From Candidatus Paracaedibacter acanthamoebae (GTDB lineage: Bacteria > Pseudomonadota > Alphaproteobacteria > Paracaedibacterales > Paracaedibacteraceae), in NCBI RefSeq assembly GCF_000742835.1, contig NZ_CP008941.1, positions 744,001 to 808,000 of the forward strand: a DNA stretch of 64,000 nt, written 5' to 3'. Positions 1 to 10,700 of this stretch are shown piece by piece. Made by a program: the position numbers and the translations under genes. The notes under the pieces are model-generated. The model worked only from the letters and a program-made list of their open reading frames with translations. It searched no databases and was not told where the DNA came from. Position 1 is the stretch's first letter. Every line of letters begins with the position of its first letter.

Positions 1-948
1 AGAAGAGCAGTTAATTCCTCTACCCAATGTTTATAGGTAGCTCGATAAACTTCCGTATCACCTGGCAGTAAATCGAGCATAGATTCTAAGGTATCTATAT
101 CTTCAATTTTTGTATGCCTTGGGTAATTTATACTTTTCACATAATCAATAATTACTTGGTGAAGTCCTACATCCATCTCCTCCCTCCTTTGTAGCTCCTC
201 GGCATCCAGATCAAGTACATACCCTAGGTCTTGTTGGCGCATAAAATGTGTAGCCCGTAAGTAATGTTTTTTGCTCGCACTATTAAGCAATTTTGCTGCT
301 TTTTTATATCTTTGCTGTATTGAAATATTTGATTCTTCTTCTGGAACTGTGGAATAAGCAAAAACTCCTTCAAAGTAATTAGAAAAAGGATTACTATACA
401 TTTTAGGAATACTAAAAATGCGGCCTGCCGTCCTATTAAAGATTTCCCAGTTTTCCATGGAATTTTGTGAAGATGCTGATGGATTAAAGCTATAATCAAG
501 ATTATCTTCTTCACCTATAGTTGTGCTGTTAATACCAATCCCATCTATCTCAACCACCTGATTGATAAAATTGGCATAAGGGTTTCCTTCTAATTGAGCC
601 GAAAGAGGCTGCCAGGCTTTATAAAATTCTTGAGCGGGAACTTCGGAGATTTAAGGGCAAATGTTCTCCGGTCCAACTTGTAGAGACAAAAATATGGATG
701 GTATTTAATTCCACTCCCTCAGCCTCTGATTCGCTGGTCTCTTCTTCCTGACTTTCGTCTGAACTTTCAGACGAGGATCCTACTTTTTTTGAATCCAGAC
801 CACGTTCTTCATCTTCAGAACTTGTCATTCGTTCTTCATCTTGCCAAATTGTAAGACGCTCTTTATCCTTTTTAAGGGTTTCGTTATCTACAGCTAAAAC
901 TGGCACTGCCCCTTAAAAAAGCAAGACCAGGTGACAATATAAGTTCAT
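1..948 (-). pseudogene. Decayed gene for an exported acidic protein, cut by the left edge
   Basis: I do not recognise the family. On the minus strand an ATG at 948 lies behind an AGAGGG ribosome-binding site and opens a hydrophobic, signal-like segment (MNLYCHLVLLF), but codon 12 is TAA (913-915). The same frame continues into a Ser/Glu/Asp-rich low-complexity stretch and stops at 619. Between about 655 and 619 the coding signal moves to another frame (VPAQEFYKAW...), which stays open to base 1 and has normal codon use. That downstream part has no start codon of its own, so I read one gene with a nonsense codon in its signal peptide plus one frameshift. A weaker alternative is an intact 95-residue protein from a GTG at 906. 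Confidence 0.6.
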
Positions 949-1009
949 AAATAGAAGCCCTCTTTGAAATTAGGTGTTTTTATTTATATGAGCATTATTT
1001 TTCATTAAT

Positions 1010-1314
1010 CAGTACCCGAAAAAATTTCCTGTGAATACATGATATTCCTGAAATAAATTACATGGTAATTGATTGGCGATTTCCTCTATTTCTCTTACAG
1101 GAAGAAAAGTCTCTATTTTCCTAGAGTACCGTTCATTCTTTTCTTACTATTTTTACACTTCCTAGTTTGATCTCGCTTTTACCTCTCAACTGTCAATATT
1201 TTTCATACTCTACATCGCTCGTGTTCTTCTCTCGAGAAGTTTACCTTTATTAGAGGAACGCTTTGAGGAAGAACCACCTCCAAAATTTTGCGAAAAAGCC
1301 CAAGGTTCCACATT
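1010..1314 (-). pseudogene. Two short coding relics upstream of the decayed gene
   Basis: The 460-base gap between the decayed gene and the phasin gene is not blank. On the minus strand 1010-1143 reads as a 44-residue coding-like tail (contains KIETFLPVREIEEIANQL) ending in TGA. 1210-1314, in another frame, reads as a 34-residue tail (contains VEPWAFSQNFGGGSSS) ending in TAG. Neither has a start codon. They look like C-terminal remnants of one or two dead genes. The call rests only on amino-acid composition and uninterrupted frames. Confidence 0.35.
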
Positions 1315-1356
1315 TTACTGAGATTAATCATCTAAAGTTTAACAGATAAATCATAA

Positions 1357-1385
1357 ACAAAACCCCGGCACACTGGCCGGGGTTT
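1357..1385 (-). terminator. Rho-independent terminator of the phasin gene
   Basis: A perfect 10-bp inverted repeat, AAACCCCGGC at 1360-1369 against GCCGGGGTTT at 1376-1385, closes a 6-base loop. On the minus strand it is followed by TTTTGTTTA. It lies 27 bases after the phasin stop codon. Confidence 0.85.
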
Positions 1386-1411
1386 AAAGCTATATAACCT
1401 TATAAGACTGT

Positions 1412-1849
1412 TTAATGCTTGGTACGCATTTTATCACGCAGATCAATCATTTCACCCATACCTTCGCTGTAACGCTTGTGCATTAAGTCAAAAATTTCTT
1501 TTTGTGATTTGGCGATTGCACCAGCCACGTTACTGCTGTGTCCTACAACCTTTTCAACGTGTGACTTTACATGATCTGTGTGTTTTGCCACAGCCTCTTT
1601 TGAGACGGGTGGATGCGCCATTGCGTCCTTCATAATTGACGCCATATCATCAAATGTTTGCTTTACATATTGAGATTGCAACTGTGCAATTGATTTCATC
1701 ACTTCAACCGCCATGCGATTTGCTTCTGTTAATGCTTCCATATTTTTGCGATGACTCATCATCATACTCTCCTTATCCATATTACCCATAACCTTAGAGG
1801 ACATATCTTTCACCATGTCCTGCATATTTTGAAACGGATTTTGTGACAT
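1412..1849 (-). CDS. Phasin family protein
   Basis: A 145-residue, Met-rich, almost wholly helical protein of the phasin type (TIGR01841/Phasin_2-like). Phasins coat polyhydroxyalkanoate granules; some alphaproteobacterial members have other or unknown roles. Visible support is the length, the N-terminal pattern of Asn/Gln/Met residues, the central amphipathic stretch (ANRMAVEVMKSIAQLQSQY, about residues 43-61) and the absence of a signal peptide or membrane segment. The ATG at 1849 follows a GGGGGAGAG ribosome-binding site. It is monocistronic, with its own strong terminator. A thiolase and acetyl-CoA synthetase elsewhere in the window fit a polyhydroxybutyrate role, but no PHA synthase is present here. 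Confidence 0.75.
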   Translation of the reverse strand: MSQNPFQNMQDMVKDMSSKVMGNMDKESMMMSHRKNMEALTEANRMAVEVMKSIAQLQSQYVKQTFDDMASIMKDAMAHPPVSKEAVAKHTDHVKSHVEKVVGHSSNVAGAIAKSQKEIFDLMHKRYSEGMGEMIDLRDKMRTKH

Positions 1850-1936
1850 GCCACTCTCCCCCTTTTAAAATCTCTTACCAAAATTGTCTCAAGCACAATC
1901 AACAGCGTCAAGAATTTAATCAATACCCCGTATTTA

Positions 1937-3256
1937 TTAACATGGTATTTTTATTATAACTCTCAAGCCCCCTTGCTCATTCTTATCCAATGTCATTGTT
2001 CCGCCATGGCCTCGAATAACATCTCGTGCAATACTCATTCCTAGGCCAACCCCCCCTGAATCCAGGTTGCGCGCCGGATCCAGACGATAAAAAGGACGAA
2101 ATACATTTTCCCGCTCCTCTTCTGGAATCCCAGGACCATCATCATCAACCATAAGCGTCAAAAATTTATCTGATTGCTCGATTGTAATGATAGCGTTATT
2201 GCCGTATCGATTAGAGTTTAACAACAAATTAGTTAAGCAACGCTTAAAAAGTTCAATTTTAAGCGGGCATGTTATGGACGCATCGCCCACCACTGAGACA
2301 AACAAGGGTAAATGGCGGATTCCTGCAACTGCTTGATCGACCACATCCTTGACAACAACTGGAGTTATTTCCTCTTGCCCCACCCCTTTGGAAAAATCTA
2401 AGAAACCTTGAACCATGCGCCGCATTTCTTCTACATCTGATTGCAGATCAGTTACTTCGGAACTTTTTTTCATCATCGCTAGTTGTAATTTCATCCGTGC
2501 CAAGGGTGTCCTTAAGTCATGAGAAACTCCAGCTAACATTTCTGTTCGCTCTTGAATATGACGCTTGATTCGATCTCGCATAATCATAAAGGCAATTCCC
2601 GCCTGCCTAACCTCGGTGGCCCCTTCAGCGCGGAACGACACATCAAATCCCTTACCAAATTTTTCAGCCGCATTCGCCAGCCGCCGAATGGGCCGAATTT
2701 GGTTACGCATAAAGAGAGAAGCCACAATAAACAGCAACAAGGCAGACACAGCGGTCCAAACAATAACCAGATGGGTGGTACGGCTATACAATCGTTTACG
2801 GGGTGTCTCAATCGTAATGACGCCACGCTCATGGGGGATCTTCACATGAATAACATCCCCAAATATGCGCAAGAAATAAAGATGGTTCAGCCGAGCATTC
2901 AGCTGTTCTTCCATATACTGATAGAGCCATTTATCCTTATAGGCCCCGTACTTAACAACTTTCCCCTCAGGATCAATGGTTACTTTAAAGTCAAAGTTCT
3001 TTTGCGCGAGTGTCGCCAATTGCTGTTGATCCATTCCTTCATCAACCAAATCACAAACCATCTGCATATCCCCCACAATCCCTTTGGCCAGAGAATCAAG
3101 AATCGCATCCGTATGGCGTTCAAAAAACATATAGCTTAGAATAACTTGAACCACAATTAAGGGGGTCAGCAAAATAATAATAGAGCGTCCAAACAAACTT
3201 TTAGGCATGAATCGCTTTAAATAACGGAAAGGATGTAAGATCATGAATCTGGACAT
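1937..3256 (-). CDS. Two-component sensor histidine kinase, EnvZ-like
   Basis: A 439-residue inner-membrane histidine kinase. Order of parts: membrane helix 1 (about 24-45), a periplasmic domain of about 115 residues, membrane helix 2 (about 162-184), HAMP linker (185-237), HisKA with the phospho-acceptor His246 in AGVSHDLRTPLAR, and a HATPase domain with an N box (NLLLNSNRYG), G1 box (DDDGPGIPEE) and G2 box (GGVGLGMSIA). All catalytic motifs are intact. The gene starts inside the response-regulator gene upstream, overlapping it by 16 bases, so the pair is translationally coupled. Layout and overlap match the OmpR/EnvZ family; the signal sensed cannot be read from sequence. Confidence 0.92.
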   Translation of the reverse strand: MSRFMILHPFRYLKRFMPKSLFGRSIIILLTPLIVVQVILSYMFFERHTDAILDSLAKGIVGDMQMVCDLVDEGMDQQQLATLAQKNFDFKVTIDPEGKVVKYGAYKDKWLYQYMEEQLNARLNHLYFLRIFGDVIHVKIPHERGVITIETPRKRLYSRTTHLVIVWTAVSALLLFIVASLFMRNQIRPIRRLANAAEKFGKGFDVSFRAEGATEVRQAGIAFMIMRDRIKRHIQERTEMLAGVSHDLRTPLARMKLQLAMMKKSSEVTDLQSDVEEMRRMVQGFLDFSKGVGQEEITPVVVKDVVDQAVAGIRHLPLFVSVVGDASITCPLKIELFKRCLTNLLLNSNRYGNNAIITIEQSDKFLTLMVDDDGPGIPEEERENVFRPFYRLDPARNLDSGGVGLGMSIARDVIRGHGGTMTLDKNEQGGLRVIIKIPC

Positions 3257-3936
3257 AGAGCATATCCTATATGGCGCACTGTTTGGATAAAGCGTGGCTG
3301 TTTGGAATCATCTCCAATCTTTTTACGCAACCGAGTGATTTGAACGTCCACCGCTCGGTCTGTAACGCGATGGCCGATTCTTTGAGCCAAGTCTTCGCGA
3401 GAAAAGGGCTGGCGCGGCGATTGCGCCATCGTGCGGAGCAAAATAATTTCAGTCGAGGATAGGAACACTTGCGTCTCTTTGTCCTGCAGAATACCATCTT
3501 CTATATGGAAAACTAAATCTCCAAACACTAAGTGAGGAATTATATCCTGCGTTTTTTTAGGGGCAACCCGCCTTAAAATTGCTCGCAGCCTTGACACTAA
3601 TTCTGCCGGCTCAAAAGGCTTAGGTAAATAGTCATCACCCCCGCTATCAAATCCTTCAATCCGATCTTCAACCGAATCTCTGGCCGTTAGATAAAGAATA
3701 GGGATTTGATTCCCCCCTTCCCGCAATGATTTGGTAAAGTCTAAGCCTGTTTCGCCCGGCATCATAATATCAAGTACCATAACATCAAAGTGTTGGGCTG
3801 CTAGTTGAATCCTGGCTTCCGCTGCCATTGCTGCTGCTTGGACGCGAAATCCTGCATCTTTCAGAAATTTGGTTAAGAGTTCTCGTAATCTGCGATCGTC
3901 GTCGACAACCAAAACATGGCCATTTTGTTCAGTCAT
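3241..3936 (-). CDS. Two-component response regulator, OmpR family
   Basis: A receiver domain followed by a winged-helix DNA-binding domain. With the chosen ATG, the acidic pocket is Asp12-Asp14, the phosphorylation site is Asp56 in VLDIMMPG, Thr84 lies in LTARDS, and Lys106 lies in PKPFEP. The C-terminal half carries the OmpR/PhoB pattern (DRAVDVQITRLRKKI). I chose the ATG at 3936 (231 residues) because GAGG lies about ten bases upstream; a GTG at 3972 would add 12 residues. It is first in the operon with the histidine kinase, its presumed partner. Alphaproteobacterial OmpR/EnvZ-like pairs control envelope genes, but the regulon here is unknown. Confidence 0.92.
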   Translation of the reverse strand: MTEQNGHVLVVDDDRRLRELLTKFLKDAGFRVQAAAMAAEARIQLAAQHFDVMVLDIMMPGETGLDFTKSLREGGNQIPILYLTARDSVEDRIEGFDSGGDDYLPKPFEPAELVSRLRAILRRVAPKKTQDIIPHLVFGDLVFHIEDGILQDKETQVFLSSTEIILLRTMAQSPRQPFSREDLAQRIGHRVTDRAVDVQITRLRKKIGDDSKQPRFIQTVRHIGYALCPDS

Positions 3937-4024
3937 TTTTAATAGACCTCGATTTATGCTGGGGTTTGTCACACTTTTTATGATATATCATAGTTAAGTT
4001 TAAACCATTAAAGGCTCTAAGGAA

Positions 4025-5419
4025 ATGCAAGATTTTGATGTTGTTGTTGTTGGTGCCGGTCCTGGCGGTTACGTAGCCGCTATCCGCGCAGCCCAATTAG
4101 GCATGAAAACAGCGATTGTTGAAAAAGAACACATGGGGGGCGTTTGCCTCAATTGGGGATGCATCCCAACCAAGGCCTTGCTTCGCACGGCAGAAGTGAA
4201 ACACTTGATTGACCACGCCGAAGAATTTGGCCTTAAGGTTGCAAAACCAGAAATTATGCTCGACAAAGTTGTTGAACGCTCTCGCAAAATTGCTGGTCAA
4301 TTGGCAGCTGGCATCAAACATTTGATGAAGAAAAATAAGATTACAGTCCTCGAAGGACACGGCAGCCTTAAAGGTAAAAGCATTTTGTCCGTTAAAGATA
4401 ATACTGGCAAAACAGAAGACATCAAAGCAAAACATATTATTCTTGCGACCGGCGCGCGGGCTCGGACGTTACCCCATCTTGAGGTCGATGGGGATATTGT
4501 CTGGACAGCACGCCATGCTATGACGCCGAAAACGATGCCAAAATCCCTTGTCATTGTAGGCTCAGGCGCTATTGGAATTGAATTTGCTAGCTTTTATCGC
4601 ACCCTCGGGGTAGAAGTTACTGTCATAGAAATGATTGATCGCATTTTGCCGCAAGAGGATCCTGAAATTTCCGCCCTCGCTTTAAAAAATTTTGAAAAGC
4701 AAGGTATCAAATTTGTTTTATCAGCGACGGTGGAAAAGTTAGAGAAAACTCAAAATAGCGCAAAAGTCTTTGTTAAGACAGCTAAGGGTCAAGAAATCTT
4801 CGAAGCCTCTAACGTGATTTTGGCGATTGGAATTATTGGCAACACTGAAAATTTAGGTTTGGAAAACACTAAAGCCAAAGTCGAAAAAAATCAAATTCAG
4901 ACCAATGAATGGTGTCAAACCGCTGAATCTGGCCTTTACGCCATCGGTGATGTGGCGGGCGCCCCCTGGCTTGCCCATAAAGCTAGCCACGAAGCCATTA
5001 TCTGTGTCGAGAAAATTGCAGGCCTTCCTGGCGTTCATCCTTTGAATAAATTGAATATTCCTGGCTGCACCTATAGTTTACCGCAGGTGGCGAGCATCGG
5101 CTTAACCGAAGAAAAAGCCAAAGCCGAAGGCCGCGCCATTAAAGTTGGTCGCTTCCCTTATATTGGCAATGGTAAAGCAATTGCCTTAGGCGATAGCGAG
5201 GGGTTGGTTAAAACTATTTTTGATGCCAAAACTGGCGAATTGCTGGGGGCCCATATGATTGGCGCTGAGGTAACAGAATTGATCCAAGGCTTTGGCATTG
5301 CCAAAACCCTTGAAACAACGGAAGCTGACTTGATGCACACCATTTTCCCACACCCAACCTTGTCGGAAATGATGCACGAATCAGTTCTAAATGCTTTTGG
5401 TCGTACCATTCATATCTAA
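4025..5419 (+). CDS. lpdA: Dihydrolipoyl dehydrogenase (E3)
   Basis: A 464-residue flavoprotein that reoxidises dihydrolipoamide in the pyruvate and 2-oxoglutarate dehydrogenase complexes and reduces NAD+. Visible motifs: the FAD-binding GAGPGGYVAA (10-19), the redox-active disulfide Cys41/Cys46 in GVCLNWGCIPTKA, the NAD-binding VGSGAIGIEFA, a second FAD motif YAIGDVAG, and the C-terminal catalytic His-Glu pair in HPTLSE. Length and all catalytic residues are normal. lipA follows after 25 bases, the usual alphaproteobacterial link between E3 and lipoyl synthesis. The E1 and E2 genes are not upstream here; a divergent two-component operon is. Confidence 0.97.
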   Translation: MQDFDVVVVGAGPGGYVAAIRAAQLGMKTAIVEKEHMGGVCLNWGCIPTKALLRTAEVKHLIDHAEEFGLKVAKPEIMLDKVVERSRKIAGQLAAGIKHLMKKNKITVLEGHGSLKGKSILSVKDNTGKTEDIKAKHIILATGARARTLPHLEVDGDIVWTARHAMTPKTMPKSLVIVGSGAIGIEFASFYRTLGVEVTVIEMIDRILPQEDPEISALALKNFEKQGIKFVLSATVEKLEKTQNSAKVFVKTAKGQEIFEASNVILAIGIIGNTENLGLENTKAKVEKNQIQTNEWCQTAESGLYAIGDVAGAPWLAHKASHEAIICVEKIAGLPGVHPLNKLNIPGCTYSLPQVASIGLTEEKAKAEGRAIKVGRFPYIGNGKAIALGDSEGLVKTIFDAKTGELLGAHMIGAEVTELIQGFGIAKTLETTEADLMHTIFPHPTLSEMMHESVLNAFGRTIHI

Positions 5420-5444
5420 TCGACCCTATTAACAGGAGTATCCC

Positions 5445-6356
5445 ATGACGGCAGCTACCCCTTCGACAATTCAACGCAAACCAGACTGGATCCGGGTTAA
5501 GGCGCCGATCTCGGCTGGTTACCACGAGACCGCCACCTTAATGCGAGATCTCAAGCTAAATACGGTTTGTGAAGAAGCTGCTTGTCCAAATATTGGCGAA
5601 TGTTGGGAAAAGAAGCACGCTACCGTTATGATCCTCGGGGACACTTGTACACGGGGCTGCACTTTTTGTAATGTCAAAACAGGACGTCCAGATTTACTGG
5701 ATCCCCATGAACCCGAGCGCGTGGCTGAGGCTGTTGCCAAAATGGGCTTAGCCCATGTTGTTATTACCTCTGTTGACCGAGATGATTTGGAAGATGGTGG
5801 CGCTGACCATTTTGCCAGGGTTATTCAACAAATTCGTCTCTTCTCGCCGGCGACAACCATTGAGATTCTCACGCCAGACTTTCAACGTAAAGATGGTGCG
5901 GTGGAAAAAATTGTTGCAGCTCGACCTGACGTCTATAACCACAATCTTGAAACTGTTCCGAGACTTTATTCCGAAGTTCGCCCCGGCGCCCGTTATTTTC
6001 ATTCACTCCGCCTCCTAGAAAAGGTCAAGGAACTTGACCCGTCCCTCTTTACCAAATCAGGCCTCATGGTTGGGTTAGGAGAAACTAAACCTGAAATTTA
6101 TCAAGTTATGGACGATCTGCGGGCTGCTGAGGTTGATTTTTTGACGATCGGCCAATACTTGCAGCCAACACCAAAACACCATCCTGTCATGGGATACATT
6201 ACGCCCGATGAATTTGACTCTTACGCAACAATGGCCCGGGGCAAAGGATTCTTAATGGTATCGGCTTCGCCGCTCACCCGATCCTCCTACCATGCAGGGG
6301 ATGACTTTGTGAAATTACGGGCAGCACGGGAAAAACTACTCTTAAAGAAGGGATAG
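5445..6356 (+). CDS. lipA: Lipoyl synthase
   Basis: A 303-residue radical-SAM enzyme that inserts two sulfur atoms into protein-bound octanoyl groups to make lipoyl cofactors. The auxiliary 4Fe-4S cluster cysteines are in [12 protein letters not shown] (Cys42, 47, 53) and the radical-SAM cluster in CTRGCTFC (Cys68, 72, 75). The C-terminal RSSYHAGD motif with the conserved cluster-binding Ser is present. The ATG at 5445 follows an AGGAG site. It is co-directional with lpdA 25 bases upstream, so the two probably form an operon serving lipoate-dependent dehydrogenases. A cluster of palindromic repeats begins shortly after the stop codon. Confidence 0.98.
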   Translation: MTAATPSTIQRKPDWIRVKAPISAGYHETATLMRDLKLNTVCEEAACPNIGECWEKKHATVMILGDTCTRGCTFCNVKTGRPDLLDPHEPERVAEAVAKMGLAHVVITSVDRDDLEDGGADHFARVIQQIRLFSPATTIEILTPDFQRKDGAVEKIVAARPDVYNHNLETVPRLYSEVRPGARYFHSLRLLEKVKELDPSLFTKSGLMVGLGETKPEIYQVMDDLRAAEVDFLTIGQYLQPTPKHHPVMGYITPDEFDSYATMARGKGFLMVSASPLTRSSYHAGDDFVKLRAAREKLLLKKG

Positions 6357-6409
6357 CTTTACGCTCTGTTTCGTCGGAAATCCTTTCCCGCCCGCCCTTA
6401 TTCCCCCTC

Positions 6410-7145
6410 TCCTTTCCCGGCCGAAGAGCCGGGAACTCGGGATGATAGGCGATATCCCGGGTAATATTGATTGTTGTAGGTCAAGCATGGGGGGAGAAAG
6501 AGTACCCCACATCCTTCACAAAACTTCCTCTTTCCGGGCAACCGAAGGGCGACCCGAAAACTATACCTTGAGTTTACGGACAGTGTGGTTTTACCACAGC
6601 TATATCTTTCTCGTATGAAGATCCAGGAATGGATTCCGGGTCAAGCCCGGAATCAGGAAGCTTTCATATAAATTTAAGTTTCCAGATTGCCTTTTGGTTG
6701 CCCGGAAAAAAAGTTGCTCTTTCCCGGCCGAAGAGCCAGAAAAGTAGAAGGGAAGAACAAGCTCGGCGGGGAAAAAGAACCCTCTTTCCGGGCAAGTGCA
6801 ACGCGACCCGGAAACCATACCGGCGTCTGTTTGATGGTAAGGCTTAGGAAAGTATAGCTGTGATAAAGCTATACTGCCCCAAAAGAGAGGCATGGATTCC
6901 GGCTCAAGGCCGGAATGAGGGAGAATACGCCACTATATACTCTTCCGGGTCGCGCTTACGCTTGCCCGGAAAAAGAAGAGCATTATAAAAAGCGCCTTTT
7001 CCCGGCCGAAGAGCCGGGAACTCGAGATAACAGACTTGCCCCTTATGATATCAAGACCCCTGCTCAAGGCAGGGGATACACTTATAATTATTGACTTTTG
7101 TAATACGGAGATTCCGGGTCGCGCTTCGCTGGCCCGGAAAAAGGT
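6410..7145. repeat. Cluster of palindromic REP-like elements
   Basis: This 735-base gene-free stretch holds about nine short palindromes of three related types. Type 1, TTCCCGGCCGAAGAGCCGGG, lies at 6414-6435 and 7000-7021, with a damaged copy at 6720-6740. Type 2 has arms TTCCGGG and CCCGGAA around a CGCGCTTCGCT-like loop, at 6532-6558, 6785-6813, 6942-6971 and 7111-7143. Type 3, GATTCCGGGTCAAGCCCGGA, lies at 6632-6654, with a variant at 6895-6916. A separate perfect 9-bp hairpin (AGTATAGCT/AGCTATACT) is at 6851-6875. Related copies occur near 26.7 and 31.0 kb. No transposase is visible. The copies abut the lipA and nrdJ ends and may help terminate both. Confidence 0.85.
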
Positions 7146-7151
7146 TTTCCC

Positions 7152-10100
7152 TTAGGAACAACCACTGGTTGATCCACAGGTGTTGCACTTAAGGCATGTT
7201 CCATTTCGGACCATGGTAAAGTTGCCACAATCGCCACAGGCATCCCCTTCATATCCCTGAAGACGTGCTTGTTGAGATCGTTCGGCTCGAACAGCGCCCC
7301 CACTGACACGTCCTGTGGTGCCGGTTGCCCGCACTTCAGCGGTCGGCTTTAAAACGTACAAGTTACTAGCAGCAACTGTGTGAGTCTCAGAAACTTGCAA
7401 AGGTTGTTCGGGTACGAGATTCTGTTGGTATTCTTCCATTTCACCAATGGTATCCGGTAACAAATCCTCAGGCTTAACATGAGCAAGATCGTAACGACCC
7501 AAATAGCGAACCGCTAGTTCCCGGAAAATATAATCTAATAACGATGTCGCCATCTTAATTGCATCATTGCCCTCAACCAAACCAGAGGGTTCAAAACGGG
7601 TAAAGGTAAAGGCTTCAACGTATTCTTCTAGGGGAACACCATACTGCAATCCAATGGAAATAGACATCGCAAAACTGTGCATCAAAGACCGGAAGGCAGC
7701 TCCTTCCTTGTGCATATCAATAAAGATTTCACCTAAAGTACCATCTTCATAGTTTCCGGTACGCAAGTAAATCTTATGTCCGCCGACCGCTGCTTTTTGG
7801 GTATAACCATCGCGACGAGCTGGCAATTTACGACGTTGAGAAGCGTGAATCACCTTCTCAATAACCTTTTCGATAACTTTTTCAGCAACAAAGTGAGCCT
7901 TTGCTGTCGATGGTTTCGTTGTTAATGTTTCGACTTCTTCATCATCAATCAAAGCTGAATTCAACGGTTGAGAAAGCTTAGAGCCATCGCGATACAAGGC
8001 ATTTGCCTTTAAGCATAACTTCCATGATTTCATGTAAGATTCTTTACAATCCTCAATGCTGGCTGAGTTCGGCATATTAATTGTCTTAGAAATTGCCCCT
8101 GAAATAAAGGGTTGCACAGCAGCCATCATTTCAATGTGACTGTCAATGGACAAGAAACGTTTACCGATTTTACCACAAGGGTTTGCACAATCAAAAACGG
8201 CTAGATGTTCTGCTTTCAGATGGGGGGCGCCCTCTAGGGTCATCGTTCCACAGCAATAAAGGTTTGCTTGTTCAACCTCAGACTTCGTAAACCCAAGCAT
8301 CGCTAACATGTCAAAGGAAAAATCATTGAGCTGAGCCTCAGTAACGCCCAATGCTTGGCGACAGAATTCCTCGCCAAAGGTATATTTGTTAAAGGCAAAC
8401 TTGATATCAAAAGCTGATTTGAGGGCTTCTTTCAATTTTACCAAAGCTTCATCTGTGAACCCTTTAGCCTTTAATGTATCAGCATTAATGCCGGGCGCTC
8501 CCTCTAGGGTACCATGTCCCACAGCGTATTGGGAAATCTCTGAAATTTGCTCGGGTGTATATCCTAGTGTGGCCAAAGCTCGGGGTACCATACGGTTAAT
8601 GATTTTAAAGTACCCTCCGCCAGCAAGCTTTTTAAACTTGACCAAAGCAAAGTCTGGTTCAACCCCCGTGGTATCGCAGTCCATGACCAAACCAATTGTT
8701 CCAGTTGGCGCAATTACAGTTGTCTGAGCATTACGGTATCCGTACTTTTCACCCAGTGTTACAGCCCGATCCCACGCCTCTTTCGATGCCTTAATCATTT
8801 CTTGATACGGGCACTCTTTTGCTTTCAACGCAACAGGCAGAATTGTTAAGCCTTCATAGCCTTTTGTTTCACCATAGGCGGCTCGACGGTGGTTACGCAT
8901 TACGCGCAGCATGTCTGTTTTGTTGGGCTCATAACCCGGGAATGCCCCTTGCTCTTTTGCCATTTGCGCCGATGTTGCATAAGACACACCCGTCATAATA
9001 GCAGCCAAAGCACCCGCAATTGCGCGCGCTTCTTTGCTATCATAGGGAACTCCTAGCGCCATTAACAAACCGCCCACATTGGCATATCCTAGCCCTAATG
9101 TTCGGAATATATAAGATCTTTCAGCAATTTCTTTAGATGGGAATTGAGCCATCATCACCGAAATTTCAAGAATAATTGTCCAAATTGTAATGGCGTGCTC
9201 ATAACTTTCGATATTAAAAGTCTTATCAGGGCAAAATGTAATTAAGTTCAAGGAGGCCAAATTACATGCCGTATCATCTAAGAACATATATTCTGAGCAT
9301 GGATTGGATCCATTGATACGACCGCTCGCTGGACAGGTGTGCCATTCATTAATTGTTGTATCAAATTGAACGCCAGGATCCGCAGAAGCCCATGCTGCAT
9401 AACCAATTTTATCCCATAAGTCACGTGCTTTAACGGTTTTATGAACAGATCCATCCGTGCGCCGAATTAAATTCCAATCCTGATCCGTATCAACCAACGT
9501 CAAGAAATCATTGGTTAAGCGGACGGTGTTATTGGAATTTTGCCCAGACACTGTCAAATAGGCTTCTGAATCCCAATCGGTGTCATAAACGGCAAGGTCT
9601 AAGCTCGCATGGCCCATTTTCGCCATTTGAATAACACGGCGAATATAGTTGTCTGGTATCATCGCCGTACGAGCAGTCCGAATAGCAGCCTTTAACTCAG
9701 GGTTCGTATGGGAATCAAATCGATCGGCTTCGCTCACAGCATCTGTGTGGCAAGCTTCCATAATCATCCCTAGATGAAGCTTATTATTTTTAGAACCTGT
9801 TACCAAAGCAGCAACTTTTTGTTCTTCTACAACCTTCCAATTGATAAATTCCTCTACATCGGGGTGGTCAATATCGACGATCACCATTTTAGCCGCGCGC
9901 CGTGTTGTTCCCCCCGATTTAATGGCGCCGGCAGAACGATCACCAATACGCAAGAAGCTCATTAAACCAGATGAGCGGCCACCGCCAGACAACGGTTCGC
10001 CAGCACCCCGCAAATTGGAAAAGTTTGTTCCAGTGCCGGAACCATATTTAAACAGACGTGCTTCCCGCACCCAAAGGTCCATAATTCCATTTTCACCAAC

Positions 10101-10700
10101 AAGATCATCGCCAATGCTTTGAATAAAACACGCATGTGGTTGCGGATGCTCATAGGCGTTAATGGATTTTGTGAGTTCGCCTGTTTTATGGTCGACATAG
10201 TAATGCCCTTGCGCTGGACCATTAATACCATAAGCCCAATGCAGTCCTGTATTAAACCATTGAGGAGAATTGGGCGCCACCATTTGTGTGCAGAGCATAT
10301 AGCGGGTTTCATCATAAAAAGCACTAGCGTCTGCTTCTGAATCAAAGTATCCGCCCTTCCAGCCCCAATAGGTCCAAGCACCAGCTAACCGATCAAAAAC
10401 TTGGGTAGAAGAATGTTCTGAGGTCATTTTAGCGCCTTTAGCCGCTTCATGACGCCATAACCATGCAGGAACATTTTCTTCCTCTACCGTTACTAATTTG
10501 TCAGGAACGCCCGCCTTACGAAAATATTTTTGTGCCAGCACATCACACGCCACTTGGGACCATGAAGACGGAACTTCAATATCCTCTTGACGATAAACAA
10601 CAGAACCATCAGGATTACGGATCTCACTGCTTGTTGTTGAGAATTTCACATTCTCATAGGGACTTTTCCCAGCTGTTGTATACAGACGACGTACCTTCAT
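7152..10700 (-). CDS. nrdJ: Vitamin B12-dependent ribonucleotide reductase (class II)
   Basis: An 1182-residue adenosylcobalamin-dependent reductase that makes deoxyribonucleotides without oxygen or a metal-radical subunit. Visible: PHACFIQS and [14 protein letters not shown] in the N-terminal half, the thiyl-radical region [35 protein letters not shown], a TSCPD-type domain near residues 960-1070 ([15 protein letters not shown]), and a C-terminal zinc-ribbon-like tail with several CxxC pairs ([13 protein letters not shown]). A triple EKVI repeat lies before the TSCPD domain. The ATG at 10700 follows GAGAGGG. The length matches the long alphaproteobacterial NrdJ form. The gene implies a cobalamin requirement. 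It ends seven bases from the palindromic repeat cluster. Confidence 0.97.
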   Translation of the reverse strand: MKVRRLYTTAGKSPYENVKFSTTSSEIRNPDGSVVYRQEDIEVPSSWSQVACDVLAQKYFRKAGVPDKLVTVEEENVPAWLWRHEAAKGAKMTSEHSSTQVFDRLAGAWTYWGWKGGYFDSEADASAFYDETRYMLCTQMVAPNSPQWFNTGLHWAYGINGPAQGHYYVDHKTGELTKSINAYEHPQPHACFIQSIGDDLVGENGIMDLWVREARLFKYGSGTGTNFSNLRGAGEPLSGGGRSSGLMSFLRIGDRSAGAIKSGGTTRRAAKMVIVDIDHPDVEEFINWKVVEEQKVAALVTGSKNNKLHLGMIMEACHTDAVSEADRFDSHTNPELKAAIRTARTAMIPDNYIRRVIQMAKMGHASLDLAVYDTDWDSEAYLTVSGQNSNNTVRLTNDFLTLVDTDQDWNLIRRTDGSVHKTVKARDLWDKIGYAAWASADPGVQFDTTINEWHTCPASGRINGSNPCSEYMFLDDTACNLASLNLITFCPDKTFNIESYEHAITIWTIILEISVMMAQFPSKEIAERSYIFRTLGLGYANVGGLLMALGVPYDSKEARAIAGALAAIMTGVSYATSAQMAKEQGAFPGYEPNKTDMLRVMRNHRRAAYGETKGYEGLTILPVALKAKECPYQEMIKASKEAWDRAVTLGEKYGYRNAQTTVIAPTGTIGLVMDCDTTGVEPDFALVKFKKLAGGGYFKIINRMVPRALATLGYTPEQISEISQYAVGHGTLEGAPGINADTLKAKGFTDEALVKLKEALKSAFDIKFAFNKYTFGEEFCRQALGVTEAQLNDFSFDMLAMLGFTKSEVEQANLYCCGTMTLEGAPHLKAEHLAVFDCANPCGKIGKRFLSIDSHIEMMAAVQPFISGAISKTINMPNSASIEDCKESYMKSWKLCLKANALYRDGSKLSQPLNSALIDDEEVETLTTKPSTAKAHFVAEKVIEKVIEKVIHASQRRKLPARRDGYTQKAAVGGHKIYLRTGNYEDGTLGEIFIDMHKEGAAFRSLMHSFAMSISIGLQYGVPLEEYVEAFTFTRFEPSGLVEGNDAIKMATSLLDYIFRELAVRYLGRYDLAHVKPEDLLPDTIGEMEEYQQNLVPEQPLQVSETHTVAASNLYVLKPTAEVRATGTTGRVSGGAVRAERSQQARLQGYEGDACGDCGNFTMVRNGTCLKCNTCGSTSGCS

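Noticed and set aside
224-514. A 96-codon minus-strand frame inside the left-edge relic
   Set aside because: It is the wrong frame: a neighbouring frame over the same bases runs open to the window edge with better amino-acid composition.
2552-3139. A 195-codon plus-strand frame within the histidine kinase gene
   Set aside because: It lies wholly antisense to an intact, well-supported kinase and shows no domain, signal or ribosome-binding site.
7088-7309. A 73-codon minus-strand frame at the nrdJ end
   Set aside because: It overlaps the conserved NrdJ zinc-ribbon tail in another frame and runs into a palindromic repeat.
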